DNA of 64,000 nucleotides from positions 1,108,355-1,172,354 of the forward strand of contig QVRM01002466.1 of the NCBI GenBank assembly GCA_003439945.1, read 5' to 3'. How positions within the stretch are numbered: position 1 is the first letter of the stretch; each line of letters opens with the position of its first letter. The position numbers and the translations under genes are program-made. This DNA is from Dermanyssus gallinae. Lineage: Eukaryota > Arthropoda > Arachnida > Mesostigmata > Dermanyssidae. Below the pieces are notes generated by a model that made no database searches, had not been told where the DNA came from, and worked only from the letters and a program-made list of their open reading frames with translations. Below, piece by piece: positions 34,400-47,400 of this stretch.

Positions 34400-35751
34400 T
34401 GTGTTATTCTCAGACTGATTTTCACTACCCCGCTGTGGACTAATGGTAAATTGGTATTGGATGCCACAGTGTCGTACACAGTCGTCCGCTTGAATGTACG
34501 CCACAATTTCCCTCGGAAAGAGGCGATCGGCGGGAAAGTCTATAAGGTAGCTGGTATCTTTACCGATGTGCATAAGACTTTACTTCTTAGTCGGCTTAAT
34601 GGAGTGTATTGTCCTGAAACAACAACAATAATCGCAATAAAGTAGCCAGGGTAAGGCAGGATCAAATCGAGTCCAATGCTAACATGTGTAACAAAAATAA
34701 CACAAAGCAACGATGCAATCGAAACTCAAATAATCACTATATAGTAACTGTTTCAAACAACCCATCTCTTGGGAAGGTATACAAATACAGCACAAAACAA
34801 ATTGAATTTAAACGTCAACAAACAATGGCCGCACAGCTTGTTGTGGTAGGGTAAAAGTTTTATTATTTGCATAGACACTTTACAAAAATTGATATATATA
34901 TATATTGATTTTGCCGACCTGAGAAAATTGCTGTTAATAACTCGAATGTCTAGTGACTACGCTCACGAGCGAAAGAACAAAATAACACGTCTTTAAATAA
35001 GCCACACAAGCGAATGACTAAAATACAAGGTATTATTTTGGCAATGCCAAGGGAGGTTATAATGGTAGTGATGATAATATTATTAGTAAGGACAAGTCTC
35101 TCAATGGCCTTCGGGTCCTTGGTATTAGAAGGGCTACTAACCATGCCGCAGCCTGCTATGCTGCATCACTTGATCAATTTTATTCTATGGCGAAATAACT
35201 TGGAAATAAAAAAGCAAAAACAGAATCAAAGAAGACAATCATACTTGCGGACGCGATGATTAGAAGCCAACTTGACCCCGGCTCTCTGAAAGAGCACGTA
35301 AATCAACATTTTTTTTCGTCGCTTATAAAAGTTAGAGATCGGCATGGAATATCATGCGTTTGACCTCACATGATTAAGAGAACGGGCCGGTCTGTTTTAG
35401 CGGGGGATGGCTCTCTCGCCTTCCCGTCGTCTTGACACTATGCTGGATTCTAACTCCGTTTGCATGGTGTCGGCTATTAGGAAAAGCGCCCACGTCTGTG
35501 AGCTATTCTTATTCATGTCGTGTAGTAGACTGATCGATTCTGGCGATCTACATCCGTTATGCAGCCTAAAAAGCCCCACTAGGCTCACAACACATGCGAA
35601 GCTCAATGGCCAAGTGAAAGGGGGGCACTGAGAGGTGCAGGAATACCATCTACACTCGAGTTCAAAGGCCTGAGCGGAAGCAATGAGTTATGACCTGCTG
35701 GGATTACGATACCTCTGTGGTCATATGGCCAAAGCCTTGCGCCTGGGATGC
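34400..35751. other. Intronic stretch, nothing recognised
   Basis: No similarity recognised. A short TATATATATA tract lies near 34890. Confidence 0.5.
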
Positions 35752-35840
35752 AACTGTCTCATGTAGTGCGGCGTTATCATACGTTCGGCGCAGCTCTGTC
35801 GAGTGTGGATGGCATATAGTAAAACTATTTGTTTTTTTTA

Positions 35841-35915
<75 letters not shown>

Positions 35916-36240
35916 TCTGATGTACTAACGTGTGTAATGTATTGTTACTGAATTTCAAGCAACAATATGTACTGCTTTTAAATATAGTACACATGGCTAT
36001 TTCGTGGTTGTTCTGCATATTGTACACGTCCGCATAGTATCTATCCACATGAGACTTTTTTTCGATATGTAGGCTGAAACCCATCTCTGAAGAAAGATCA
36101 GCGATTTTTAGGCAGGATATGTCTTGTTTAACTGTCTCATGTAGTGCGGCGTTATCATACGTTCGGCGCAGCTCTGTCGAGTGTGGATGGCATATAGTAA
36201 AACTATTTGTTTTTTTTAATTATTATTATTATTATTATTA

Positions 36241-36278
<38 letters not shown>

Positions 36279-36485
36279 TCTGATGTACTAACGTGTGTAA
36301 TGTATTGTTACTGAATTTCAAGCAACAATATGTACTGCTTTTAAATATAGTACACATGGCTATTTCGTGGTTGTTCTGCATATTGTACACGTCCGCATAG
36401 TATCTATCCACATGAGACTTTTTTTTCGATATGTAGGCTGAAACCCATCTCTGAAGAAAGATCAGCGATTTTTAGGCAGGATATG
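35752..36485. repeat. Recent tandem duplication carrying (TTA)n arrays
   Basis: Copy 1 (35752-36121) and copy 2 (36130-36485) are nearly identical, starting AACTGTCTCATGTAGTGCGG and ending TTTTTAGGCAGGATATG. They are separated by about 8 bases (offset 378). Each contains a TTA array (about 35840-35915 and 36219-36278) that differs in length and by one TTG interruption. The single-base differences between the copies are few, so the event is recent or an assembly artefact. Confidence 0.93.
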
Positions 36486-37740
36486 CAACAAATACTGAAA
36501 TATTGCATACACGTGTAGAATCCCACGTAAAGACGTTTTGATTCCCAACACAATGGTGATATTGAGGAAACTTGATTGTGATACTCTCGTAAATATTGAG
36601 AAAAGTCTAACAAAACTGATGTTCAACTAGTTATTTGTGAATAGCCATAGTTATTTGTAAATAACAGTTGTCAAATTCATAATTTAATGCGCCATTTTTT
36701 TAAATAGTATATATTGTGGCTTAGCATTCACTAACAATACATTACACACGTTGGTAAATCAGAAATGTAATAATGTTTTGCATAATAATAATAACAAAAC
36801 ATTTTTAGTTTGTAGCGACAAAACGAACTCTGAACCATATGCTCTCATGAAGAGTAACCCGCCAACTTCATGGAAACTTGATGTTAACAGACTAAACGTT
36901 TCCTTGAATGAAACGTATTAATAGGAATATTTAGTTAATGCCTTGTCTATGGACAACATTTGATCTTATAAAAGGCCTCAATAAAGACAATACAAACAAT
37001 ATTGCGACTTTTTGCAGTGTACTGTATATGGTGCATTACCTCGAACTGCTGCGGTTTGCGCTTCGGGTGATACCGGAGATCTGGGCAAAGAAAACGAATC
37101 CGAGTTCAGCGGAACCTCAATCTGCAATAGCAAAATGGGACAAAACGCAAACATTATGATAATCATGGCACCGGATAGTTTAGGGTTTAGTATTATTAAA
37201 TAAACTTACTTAGTCATAATGTCTTAAATTAATGCAGGGGATTACCTATAAAACGCAAAAGACTTGCACGAAACAACACCTGACAGAGGTTACGATGCAA
37301 TAGCTTTAAAAAAATGTCATCATGGCGATCTGTGGGTAGAATGATGTATATCCAGCGCCAAAATTTAATGTGATTATCATGTGAACGACGTTTTCAGTGT
37401 TGAAATTGACACGTACAAGACGAGTTTAATGCAATGTTACAATATCTCCTGGAGTCTATGGGACGTTAGTTATTGTAACAACCAGCTTTTAAAAACGGAT
37501 TAAAACATACACGTAGTTAAGACGAATATAATACCATACTATCCACCTGCTAGCAACGTCAGAATTTAATTTCAAAGGTCGGATTCTTCGCCAGGACGCC
37601 AATGTTGTTTACACGGTTTATTGCCTTAAAGACTGTCTAGAATAGGGTATCTGAGGTACTTCGCATCTAGTCACGGCGACAGACAAAGCCCTGAAGACGA
37701 TTGCATCCGGGAACTCTCACGCGATTTACGTAGAGCCGTT
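36486..37740. other. Intronic stretch, nothing recognised
   Basis: AT-rich, no gene, RNA or repeat family recognised. Confidence 0.5.
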
Positions 37741-37905
37741 GCTAGTGCCATATGTGACTGTGCGGCCTCTGGTCCAAATAAATCATTGGACCCTATTTTT
37801 TCTAATTCCAGGTTGAATAGCGAGAATTGTCGCAACATGGTCCTTAATTGTCTTTAGCCGAACGTGGACGCAATCACTGCGAACTCCCGGATCCAACGAG
37901 GTAAT
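37740..37905 (+). pseudogene. Second, more diverged copy of the transposase relic
   Basis: Aligns with 34118-34290 in the same orientation. Shared blocks include TGCGGCCT(C/T)TGGTCCAAA(A/T)AAATCATTGGA, split here by a few differences, and CATG(G/T)TCCTTAATTGT. The reading frame is broken (a stop in the CFWTNL block) and the FQQ block is no longer intact. Confidence 0.65.
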
Positions 37906-38539
37906 ACCATCAGTCACACAACCGGTTAGACGAGGATGAAGTCGGCTATTTGTCGGATAATCTAGCGTAACGGAAATATTGATTGGTCTTATATATGCAA
38001 GAAGAATAATTAATTGGTGTTCTATGTCTTGCAAGACCACTATTAATTGAACTTGATTTTTGTGGAAAGTGTGCTAGCCTGACGTCGCTTTACAAAATGT
38101 GCCACTGCGTGTTCAGAAAGAAGAATTCAGCTTTGCCTTAAGGATATGCATATTTTCACCGGAAGACAAACGATCACATTCAGCACAGTTTGAAAAAAAA
38201 TCGGAATCTAGAGACATCAAATTTTCGAACTTTCGAACGTCACTAATTGTAACAAATATTCTTACGCTCAAAATTCATAGAATAAATTCATGAATGTCAA
38301 CCCTATAGGGATCATTTTACCGAATGGATGGTTGATCACGAATTGCACCACCATTTTTTTTATTTGGCACCAAAAATATCCCCATGCAATGCTGCAAATG
38401 GCATAATTGTAACATATTAAACGCGAAAGCTAAAAAAAACAGCACAGGATTACAACTTTTGGAAATTCTTTATAACGCGACTATTTTATTTTCTTATGTC
38501 AGAGCATCTAAAACGAAGACTCTTCTTTTAAATACACCG

Positions 38540-38680
38540 GCATATTCCGCTCCCCACTCAACTGGTTCTCTTGCAACCGCACAACTTGTGAAACAATATC
38601 CGGCCAGCCACTACTGTATAACAAAAGTAGGTATTTCTAAACTTACTTTCACTCCTAAACAAGATAATTTCGTCTGCCTT
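38540..38680 (+). repeat. Interspersed repeat copy
   Basis: Shares AAACAATATCCGGCCAGCCA, CTGTATAACAAAAGT and CACTCCTAAACAAGA with the minus strand of 3240-3340. Confidence 0.7.
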
Positions 38681-39224
38681 TCATGATCAAGTTATAAACA
38701 ACTACTACAAACATCACAAAAACAGGAGTGTACCATATACTTCGAAACCCTTTTTAAACGCGTCTTTCGTAATCGAGATAAGTCGTTTTTGCGAAGATAA
38801 GTATTCTTTATCTTCCTATCCTATAGTCTCCAAGCTTTGTCTTCAGTTTTTTTTTATCCGTGAGACAGAGCAAGTCGCTAGGTCTGACAAAAAGGCAGGT
38901 TGAGTAAATAAAGAAATCGAATTCTTCATTATATAGTCCGAAATTAATAACAGTCTCCTGACGCATAAAATATCAGTCAGGACTGTTACATCAGATGAAC
39001 ATTCTTTAAACTTTTTCAACGTTTTTCTCCGTTATGGACGACAAAGGGCTTCCCGCGCGGGAATCATCTTGGCCCCTTTTACCATGTATTCACAGTTTTT
39101 CGAGACACTGCTTAATAGCCATAAGTAGCTCGTAACATTTTCACCACTTTAGAACAAATGATTTGGTTATTTTTAACACAGAACTTGATGCAGATTCGTC
39201 TCCTTCATCTCCTTTAAAATCGCC

Positions 39225-39226
<2 letters not shown>

Positions 39227-39298
<72 letters not shown>
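39227..39298. repeat. (CT)n-(TA)n compound microsatellite
   Basis: CTCTCT (about 39227-39265) changes directly into TATATA (to 39297). Confidence 0.95.
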
Positions 39299-39300
<2 letters not shown>

Positions 39301-39456
39301 GTCGTATGCATGCGCTGCACAAGGCCTACATCGTGCAAACGTGTGCGTCACGCTAAAGGCAATTGCGATTAAGTTTCGACAGTTAAGCCGACGGTGGTCA
39401 AGTTGCTTGCAAATTTCGGAAGTGCGATTCGAAAGCGGTTGCCCCTTATTGCTTAC

Positions 39457-39573
39457 CTCGCGATCAGCACTGTAGACGGCGCTCAGTAATGGCAGCAGTA
39501 GTAGTAGCAGCAGCAGCATTAGAAGTAGGCGTTGTGCTACGAACATAGACGAAGTTCCGCAAAGTTCCGCCAT
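39457..39573 (-). CDS. Putative signal-peptide first coding exon (possibly NAGLU exon 1)
   Basis: A minus-strand ATG at 39573 opens 39 codons: a short N-region, a run of leucines (residues about 15-28, RLLLMLLLLLLLLPLL) and a small-residue SAVYSA cleavage-like segment, then ADRE. This looks like a secretory signal peptide. The exon ends in a near-consensus donor, GAG then GTAAGC, in phase 0. It lies upstream of and on the same strand as the NAGLU exons, and NAGLU needs a signal peptide to reach the lysosome, so I infer it may be its first exon. Against this, the next recognised exon (32540-32664) starts in phase 1, so a direct join hits a stop; a micro-exon of 3n+1 bases would be required. 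The leucines are coded by a CTA/CTG microsatellite-like tract. It could instead start another secreted protein. Confidence 0.45.
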
Positions 39574-40077
39574 CCTGCTGGCGTCCGTCAACACTCTCAG
39601 CAGACTCTCGACTCCGTTCAGAGTCGAGACAGAAACAGCGAAACACAAAGCCACCAAGTGACCACGAGTTGTGGTGTCACGAAAGCTTGTTGACGTAGTA
39701 AAAATGTTGTGTCTTTTTTTCATTCTCCCTCATTTTGTCGGCCTCTACCGGCTTCTTTTTGTTCGTGTTTTCATATTTTTCTCGCGATTTCTATCTATCT
39801 ATCTATCTAGTTAATTTGCTCTCGTTTTGGTGTCTCGATTTCTACTATCTAGTTAATTTGCTCCCCTCCCGGCTCGTGTGTCGGTCGGCATCTATCAGCA
39901 GCAACATAAGCCGCCGCAATGTCACGATTAGTCAGCCAGCGTAGCACTAACTTGATGACGGCGCCGACTATGCCGAGAGAGCGGTGTCCAGCCTCGCCTC
40001 TTTGCGGATTATTGTGAGACTGCCGTTCTTTGTATGTCCATCCTCACCTTCTCTCAGTTTCTCGCTCTCTCTCTCCA

Positions 40078-40169
40078 TATATATATATATATATATATAT
40101 ATCAATTCAAATTTTTCAATTTCAAACGTGGTTTATTTACGGAACTGCATTTCACAACGCTTAAGTTCT

Positions 40170-40222
<53 letters not shown>
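40078..40222. mobile_element. LINE 3' end fragment set between (TA)n arrays
   Basis: The minus-strand LINE tail at 40103-40173 carries GTGGTTTATTTACGGAACTG and CTTAAGTTCTCG in plus-strand reading. It is bounded by TA arrays at 40078-40102 (its 3' side) and 40174-40222 (its truncated 5' side). It either inserted into a TA array or generated one. Confidence 0.8.
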
Positions 40223-40223
<1 letters not shown>

Positions 40224-41395
40224 CATTCTCCTCTGGGCGGCAAATTTATTTAAAATGAATAATGCGTCGTTGAGGTTAAAAGTTCCTTAATTACCACCAG
40301 TTATGTTGTAATTGATAATAATTAAAATTAATAATAACATTAAATATACACAAATAAAGACATTTTCAACAATTGTAACAACTGAGGGTATTTGACAAAA
40401 ACGGCCCTTGTCTGCCCTCTCTTGTGAGTGTGTCAACATCCTACACGTAGCATAGTGTGTTCATTTAATTGTGTTTTAAGTGTGTTGGGAGGCTTATTAG
40501 AATACACGTCTATTTAGTACATCCGGTGCAGTTAAATAAATATGCTTTTTGGTTTGCTTTTGCATCCCTTAGCAGATAACTCTAATAACCGTCTAAACGG
40601 ATGACAAAGTTTGCCGTTTATGTTTACCAGGCGATAAACTAGCACCGAGCAATTCTGCACAAGCCCTATATATATATATATATATATATAGGTGCGTTGC
40701 AACGTTGTGTACAGCACTTCTGGTACTGTAAACTTTGTTATAAGTAGCCCTAATAAGAGAAACGGCTATTGGTGTAATGTGTAAGAAAGCTATACGTGAA
40801 ATAATTTCATAAGCGTGCAATAGACGTAATCATATATCTATTTATCTCCTAAAAAGGTGTGTAAACAATGGTCTCTGCAGTGAAAGTAAAAGTGCAATCT
40901 ATATTTTTATCCTTCCATATGTTCTCACTGGTGTATACACACTTATAGGCCAATTCAAATATATATTTATTAATTTTCTGTCAGTGCCTTCCTATGTCCA
41001 CAATGGCTGTAATATACGAGTAAGAACTTGCGGTATCGTTTCACCTCCACCAGGATTGCCCTCGCTCACTTTAGGCTCTCCTCGCCTACCGACACATACC
41101 GATGTTTCCACAAACGACTCGAGGCAATTTTATGGGCCGTTTGCTCTCTCTTTGACTCCCCCTCTCTCTCTCCCTCTCCTTACTCTCTGCGATTCGCATC
41201 TCACCTTTTAGTGCTCTGTGTCCCGACGGCGGCGTCTTCCAACGGGAGACGAAGCCCACCTGTAAGCAAGCAGCAATATAGGTCTGCGTTCGGTGACAAT
41301 CACCTCATCGCTGTCATCACTGTCGCCTCCGCCTGTTTGGCAGCCGTGTAGCTGTTGTCTGCTCGCTGTAACAGGATGCCTTACTTGACAAAGCC
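40223..41395. other. Unique sequence before the satellite, nothing recognised
   Basis: Contains a short (TA)n at 40668-40690 and CT-rich text at 41145-41185. A minus-strand frame at 41208-41435 is cysteine-rich only because of a CAA/ACG repeat, and I do not call it. Confidence 0.55.
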
Positions 41396-41422
41396 AACAA
41401 CAACAACGACGACAACAACAAC
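41396..41422. repeat. (CAA)n/(CGA)n at the satellite border
   Basis: A short CAACAACAACGACGACAACA tract immediately precedes the first satellite unit. Confidence 0.9.
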
Positions 41423-44400
41423 TCTTAGAACCCAAGGGTTCTTAGAGCCGGCCGGTTCTTAGAGCCAGCCGTTTTTTAGAGCCAGCCGTTTTTTAGAGCC
41501 AGCCGGTTCTTAGAACCCGACGGTTTTTAGAACCCGACGGTTCTTAGAGCCAGCCGGGTCTTAGAGCCAGCCGGTTCTTAGAACCCGACGGTTCTTAGAG
41601 CTAGCCGGTTCTTAGAGCCAGCCGGTTCTTAGAGCCAGCCGGTTTTTAGAGCCTTAGAACCCGACGGTTCTTAGAACCCGACGGTTTTTAGAACCCGACG
41701 GTTTTTAGAGCCCGACGGTTTTTAGAGCCAGCTGGTTCTTAGAGCCAGCCGGTTCTTAGAGCCAGCTAGATCTTAGAGCCAGTCGGTTCTCAGAACCCGA
41801 CGGTTTTTAGAACCCGCCGGTTTTTACAGCCAGCCGGTTCTTAGAGCCAGCCGGTTCTTAGAGCCAGCCGGTTCTTAGAGCCAGTCGGTTCTTAGAACCC
41901 GACGGTCCTTAGAACCCGACGGTCCTTAGAACCCGATGGTTCTTAGAGCCAGCCGGTTCTTAGAGCCAGCCGGTTCTTAGAACCCGACGGTTCTAAGAAC
42001 CCGACGGCTCTTAGAACCCGATGGTTCTTTGAGCCAGCCTGTTCTTATAACCCGACGGTTCTTAAAGCCCGCCGGTTCTTAGAGCCTGCCGGTTCTTAGA
42101 ACCCGACGGTTTTTAGAGCCAGCCAGATCGTAGAATCCGACGGTTTTTAGAACTCGCCGGTTCTTAGAGCCAGCCAGTTCTCAGAGCCAGTCGGTTTTTA
42201 GACCCAGCCGGTTCTTAGAGCCAGCCGGTTCTTAGAGCCAGCCGGTTCTTAGAGCCAGCCGGTTCTTAGAGCCAGCCGGTTCTCAAAGCCAGCCGGTTCT
42301 TAGAGCCAGCCAGATCTTAGAACCAGCCAGATCTTAGAACCCGACGGCTTTTAGAACCCGCCGGTTTTTAGAGCCAGCCAGTTCTTAGAGCCAGCCAGTT
42401 CTTAGAACCCGCCGGCTCTTAAAACCCGACGGTTCTTAGAGCCAGCCGGTTCTTAGAGCCAGCCGGTTTTTAGAACCAGTCGGTTTTTAGAACCAGTCGG
42501 TTTTTAGAACCCGCCGGTTTTTAGAACCAGTCGGTTTTTAGAACCCGCCGGTTTTTAGAACCCGCCGGTTTTTAGAGCCAGCCGGTTCTTAGAGCCAGCC
42601 GGTTCTTAGAACCCGACGGTTCTTAGAGCCAGCCAGATCTTAGCGCCAGCCGGTTCTTAGAGCCAGCCAGATCTTAGAACCAGCCAGATCTTAGAACCCG
42701 ACGGCTTTTAGAACCCGCCGGTTTTTAGAGCCAGCCAGTTCTTAGAGCCTGCCGGTTCTTAGAACCCGACGGTTTTTAGAGCCAGCCAGATCGTAGAATC
42801 CGACGGTTTTTAGAACTCGCCGGTTCTTAGAGCCAGCCAGTTCTTAGAGCCAGTCGGTTTTTAGAGCCAGCCGGTTCCTAGAGCCAGCCGGTTCTTAGAG
42901 CCAGCCGGTTCTTAGAGCCAGCCGGTTCTTAGAGCCAGCCGGTTCTTAGAACCAGTCGGTTTTTAGAACCCGCCGGTTTTTAGAACCAGTCGGTTTTTAG
43001 AACCCGCCGGTTTTTAGAACCCGCCGGTTTTTAGAGCCAGCCGGTTCTTAGAGCCTGCCGGTTCTTAGAACCCGACGGTTCTTAGAGCCAGCCAGATCTT
43101 AGAGCCAGCCGGTTCTTAGAGCCAGCCAGATCTTAGAACCAGCCAGATCTTAGAACCCGACGGCTTTTAGAACCCGCCGGTTTTTAGAGCCAGCCAGTTC
43201 TTAAAGCCAGCCTGTTCTTATAACCCGACGGTTCTTAAAGCCATCCGGTTCTTAGAGCCAGTCGGTTCTTAGAGCCTGCCGGTTCTTAGAACCCGACGGT
43301 TTTTAGAGCCAGCCAGATCGTAGAATCCGACGGTTTTTAGAACTCGCCGGTTCTTAGAGCCAGCCAGTTCTTAGAGCCAGCAGGTTCTTAGAACCAGTCG
43401 GTTTTCAGAACCCGCCGGTTTTTAGAACCAGTCGGTTTTTAGAACCCGCCGGTTTTTAGAACCCGCCGGTTTTTAGAGCCAGCCGGTTCTTAGAGCCAGC
43501 CGGTTCTTAGAACCAGTCGGTTTTTAGAACCCGCTGGTTTTTAGAACCAGTCGGTTTTTAGAACCCGCCGGTTTTTAGAACCCGATGGTTCTTAGAGCCA
43601 GCCTGTTTTTAAAGCCCGCCGGTTCTTAGAGCCAGCCGGTTCTTAGAGCCAGTCGGTTCTTAGAGCCAGCCGGTTCTTAGAGCCAGCCGGTTTTTAGAGC
43701 CAGCCGGTTCTTAGAACCCGACGGTTCTTAGAGCCAGCCAGATCGTAGAACTCGCCAGTTCTTAGAGCCAGCCAGTTCTTAGAGCTAGCCAGTTCTTAGA
43801 GCCAGCCGGTTCTTAGAACCCGACGGTTCTTAGAGCCAGCCAGATCTTAGAGCCAGCCGGTTCTTAGAGCCAGCCAGATCTAAGAACCAGCCAGATCTTA
43901 GAACCCGACGGCTGTTAGAACCCGCCGGTTTTTAGAGCCAGCCAGTTCTTAGAGCCAGCCAGTTCTCAGAGCCAGCCAGATCTTAGAGCCAGCCAGTTCT
44001 TAGAGCCAGCCAGTTCTTAGAACCCGCCGGTTTTTAGAGCCAGCCGGTTCTTAGAACCCGACGGCTCTAACGGCTCTTAGAACCCGATGGTTCTTAGAGC
44101 CAGCCGGTTCTTAGAGCCAGCCGGTTCTTAGAACCCGACGGTTCTAAGAACCCGACGGCTCTTAGAACCCGATGGTTCTTTGAGCCAGCCTGTTCTTATA
44201 ACCCGACGGTTCTTAAAGCCCGCCGGTTCTTAGAGCCAGCCGGTTCTTAGAGCCTGCCGGTTCTTAGAACCCGACGGTTTTTAGAGCCAGCCAGATCGTA
44301 GAATCCGACGGTTTTTACAACTCGCCGGTTCTTAGAGCCAGCCAGTTCTTAGAGCCAGCCAGTTTTTAGAGCCAGTCGGTTTTTAGAGCCAGCCGGTTCT

Positions 44401-47400
44401 TAGAGCCAGCCGGTTCTTAGAGCCAGCCGGTTCTTAGAGCCAGCCGGTTCTTACAGCCAGCCGGTTCTTAGAGCCAGCCGGTTCTTAAAGCCAGCCGGTT
44501 CTTAGAGCCAGCCGGTTCTTAGAACCCGACGGTTTTTAGAGCCAGCCAGATCGTAGAATCCGACGGTTTTTAGAACTCGCCGGTTCTTAGAGCTAGCCAG
44601 TTCTTAGAGCCAGCCGGTTCTTAGAGCCAGCCGGTTCTCAGAACCCGCCGGTTTTTAGAGCCAGCCGTTTTTTAGAGCCTGCCTTTTTTCGAGCTAGCCG
44701 TTTTTCGAGCTGCCGTTTTTTAGAGCTAGCCGTTTTTTAGGGCCAGCCGTTTTTTAGAGCCAGCCGGTTCTTAGAGCCAGCCGGTTCTTAGAGCCAGCCG
44801 GTTCTTAGAGCCAGCCGGTTCTTAAAGCCAGCCGGTTCTTAGAGCCAGCCGGTTCTTAGAACCCGACGGTTTTTAGAACTCGCCGGTTCTTAAAGCCAGC
44901 CAGTTCTTAGAGCCAGCAGGTTCTTAGAACCAGTCGGTTTTTAGAACCCGCCGGTTTTTAGAACCAGTCGGTTTTTAGAACCCGCCGGTTTTTAGAACCC
45001 GCCGGTTTTTAGAGCTAGCCGGTTCTTAGAGCCAGCCGGTTTTTAGAACCCGCCGGTTTTTAGAACCAGTCGGTTTTTAGAACCCGCCGGTTTTTAGAAC
45101 CCGATGGTTCTTAGAGCCAGCCTGTTCTTAAAGCCCGCCGGTTCTTAGAGCCAGCCGGTTCTTAGAGCCAGCCGGTTCTTAGAGCCAGCCGGTTCTTAGA
45201 GCCAGCCGATTTTTAGAGCCAGCCGGTTCTTAGAACCCGACGGTTTTTAGAGCCAGCCAGATCGTAGAATCCGACGGTTTTTAGAACTCGCCAGTTCTTA
45301 GAGCCAGCCAGTTCTTAGAGCCAGTCGGTTCTTAGAACCCGACGGCTCTTAGAGCCAGCCGGTTCTTAGAGCCAGCCGGTTCTTAGAACCCGACGGTTCT
45401 TAGAGCCAGCCAGATCTTAGAGCCAGCCGGTTCTTAGAGCCAGCCAGATCTTAGAACCAGCCAGATCTTAGAACCCGACGGCTTTTAGAACCCGCCGGTT
45501 TTTAGAGCCAGCCAGTTCTTAGAGCCAGCCAGTTCTCAGAGCCAGCCAGATCTTAGAGCCAGCCAGTTCTTAGAACCTGCCGGTTTTTAGAGCCAGCCGC
45601 TTCTTAGAACCCGACGGCTCTAACGGCTCTTAGAACCCGATGGTTCTTAGAGCCAGCCGGTTCTTAGAGCCAGCCGGTTCTTAGAACCCGACGGTTCTAA
45701 GAACCCGACGGTTCTTAAAGCCCGCCGGTTCTTAAAGCCAGCCGGTTCTTAGAGCCTGCCGGTTCTTAGAACCCGACGGTTTTTAGAGCCAGCCAGATCG
45801 TAGAATCCGACGGTTTTTAGAACTCGCCGGTTCTTAGAGCCAGCCAGTTCTTAGAGCCAGTCGGTTTTTAGAGCCAGCCGGTTCTTAGAGCCAGCCGGTT
45901 CTTAGAGCCAGCCGGTTCTTAGAGCCAGCCGGTTCTTAGAGCCAGCCGGTTCTTAGAGCCAGCCAGATCTTAGAACCAGCCAGGTCTTAGAACCCGACGG
46001 CTTTTAGAACCCGCCGGTTTTTAGAGCCAGCCAGTTCTTAGAGCCAGCCAGTTCTTAGAGCCAGCCAGTTCTTAGAACCCGCCGGCTCTTAAAACCCGAC
46101 GGTTTTTAGAGCCAGCCGGTTCTTAGAGCCGCCGGTTCTTAGAACCAGTCGGTTTTTAGAACCCGCCGGTTTTTAGAACCAGTCGGTTTTTAGAACCCGC
46201 CGGTTTTTAGAACCCGCCGGTTTTTAGAGCCAGCCGGTTCTTAGAGCCAGCCGGTTCTTAGAACCAGTCGGTTTTTAGAACCCGCCGGTTTTTAGAACCA
46301 GTCGGTTTTTAGAACCCGCCGGTTTTTAGAACCCGATGGTTCTTAGAGCCAGCCGGTTCTTAGAACCCGACGGTTCTAAGAACCCGACGACTCTTAGAAC
46401 CCGATGGTTCTTTGAGCCAGCCTGTTCTTATAACCCGACGGTTCTTAAAGCCCGCCGGTTCTTAGAGCCAGCCGGTTCTTAGAGCCAGCCGGTTCTTAGA
46501 GCCAGCCGGTTCTTAAAGCCAGCCGGTTCTTAGAGCCAGCCGGTTCTTAGAGCCAGCCGGTTCTTAGAACCCGACGGTTTTTAGAGCCAGCCAGATCGTA
46601 GAATCCGACGGTTTTTAGAACTCGCCGGTTCTTAGAGCTAGCCAGTTCTTAGAGCCAGTCGGTTCTTAGAACCCGACGGCTCTTAGAGCCAGCCGGTTCT
46701 CAGAACCCGCCGGTTTTTAGAGCCTGCCGTTTTTTTGAGCTAGCCGTTTTTAGAGCCTGCCGTTTTTTAGAGCTAGCCGTTTTTTTAGAGCCAGCCGGTT
46801 TTAGAGCCAGCCGGTTCTTAGAGCCAGCCGGTTCTTAGAGCCAGCCGGTTTTTAGAGCCAGCCGGTTCTTAGAGCCAGCCGGTTTTTAGAGCCAGCCGGT
46901 TCTTAGAACCCGACGGTTTTTAGAGCCAGCCAGATCGTAGAATCCGACGGTTTTTAGAACTCGCCAGTTCTTAGAGCCAGCCAGTTCTTAGAGCCAGTCG
47001 GTTCTTAGAACCCGACGGCTCTTAGAGCCAGCCGGTTCTTAGAGCCAGCCGGTTTTTAGAGCCAGCCAGATCGTAGAACTCGCCAGTTCTTAGAGCCAGC
47101 CAGTTCTTAGAGCCAGTCGGTTCTTAGAACCCGAAGGCTCTTAGAGCCAGCCGGTTCTTAGAGCCAGCCGGTTCTTAGAACCCGACGGTTCTTAGAGCCA
47201 GCCAGATCTTAGAGCCAGCCGGTTCTTAGAGCCAGCCAGATCTTAGAACCAGCCAGATCTTAGAACCCGACGGCTGTTAGAACCCGCCGGTTTTTAGAGC
47301 CAGCCAGTTCTTAGAGCCAGCCAGTTCTCAGAGCCAGCCAGATCTTAGAGCCAGCCAGTTCTTAGAGCCAGCCAGTTCTTAGAACCCGCCGGTTTTTAGA

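Noticed and set aside
41208..41435. Cysteine-rich minus-strand frame next to the satellite
   Set aside because: The cysteines come from CAA/CGA repeat in antisense and the frame begins in the satellite border.
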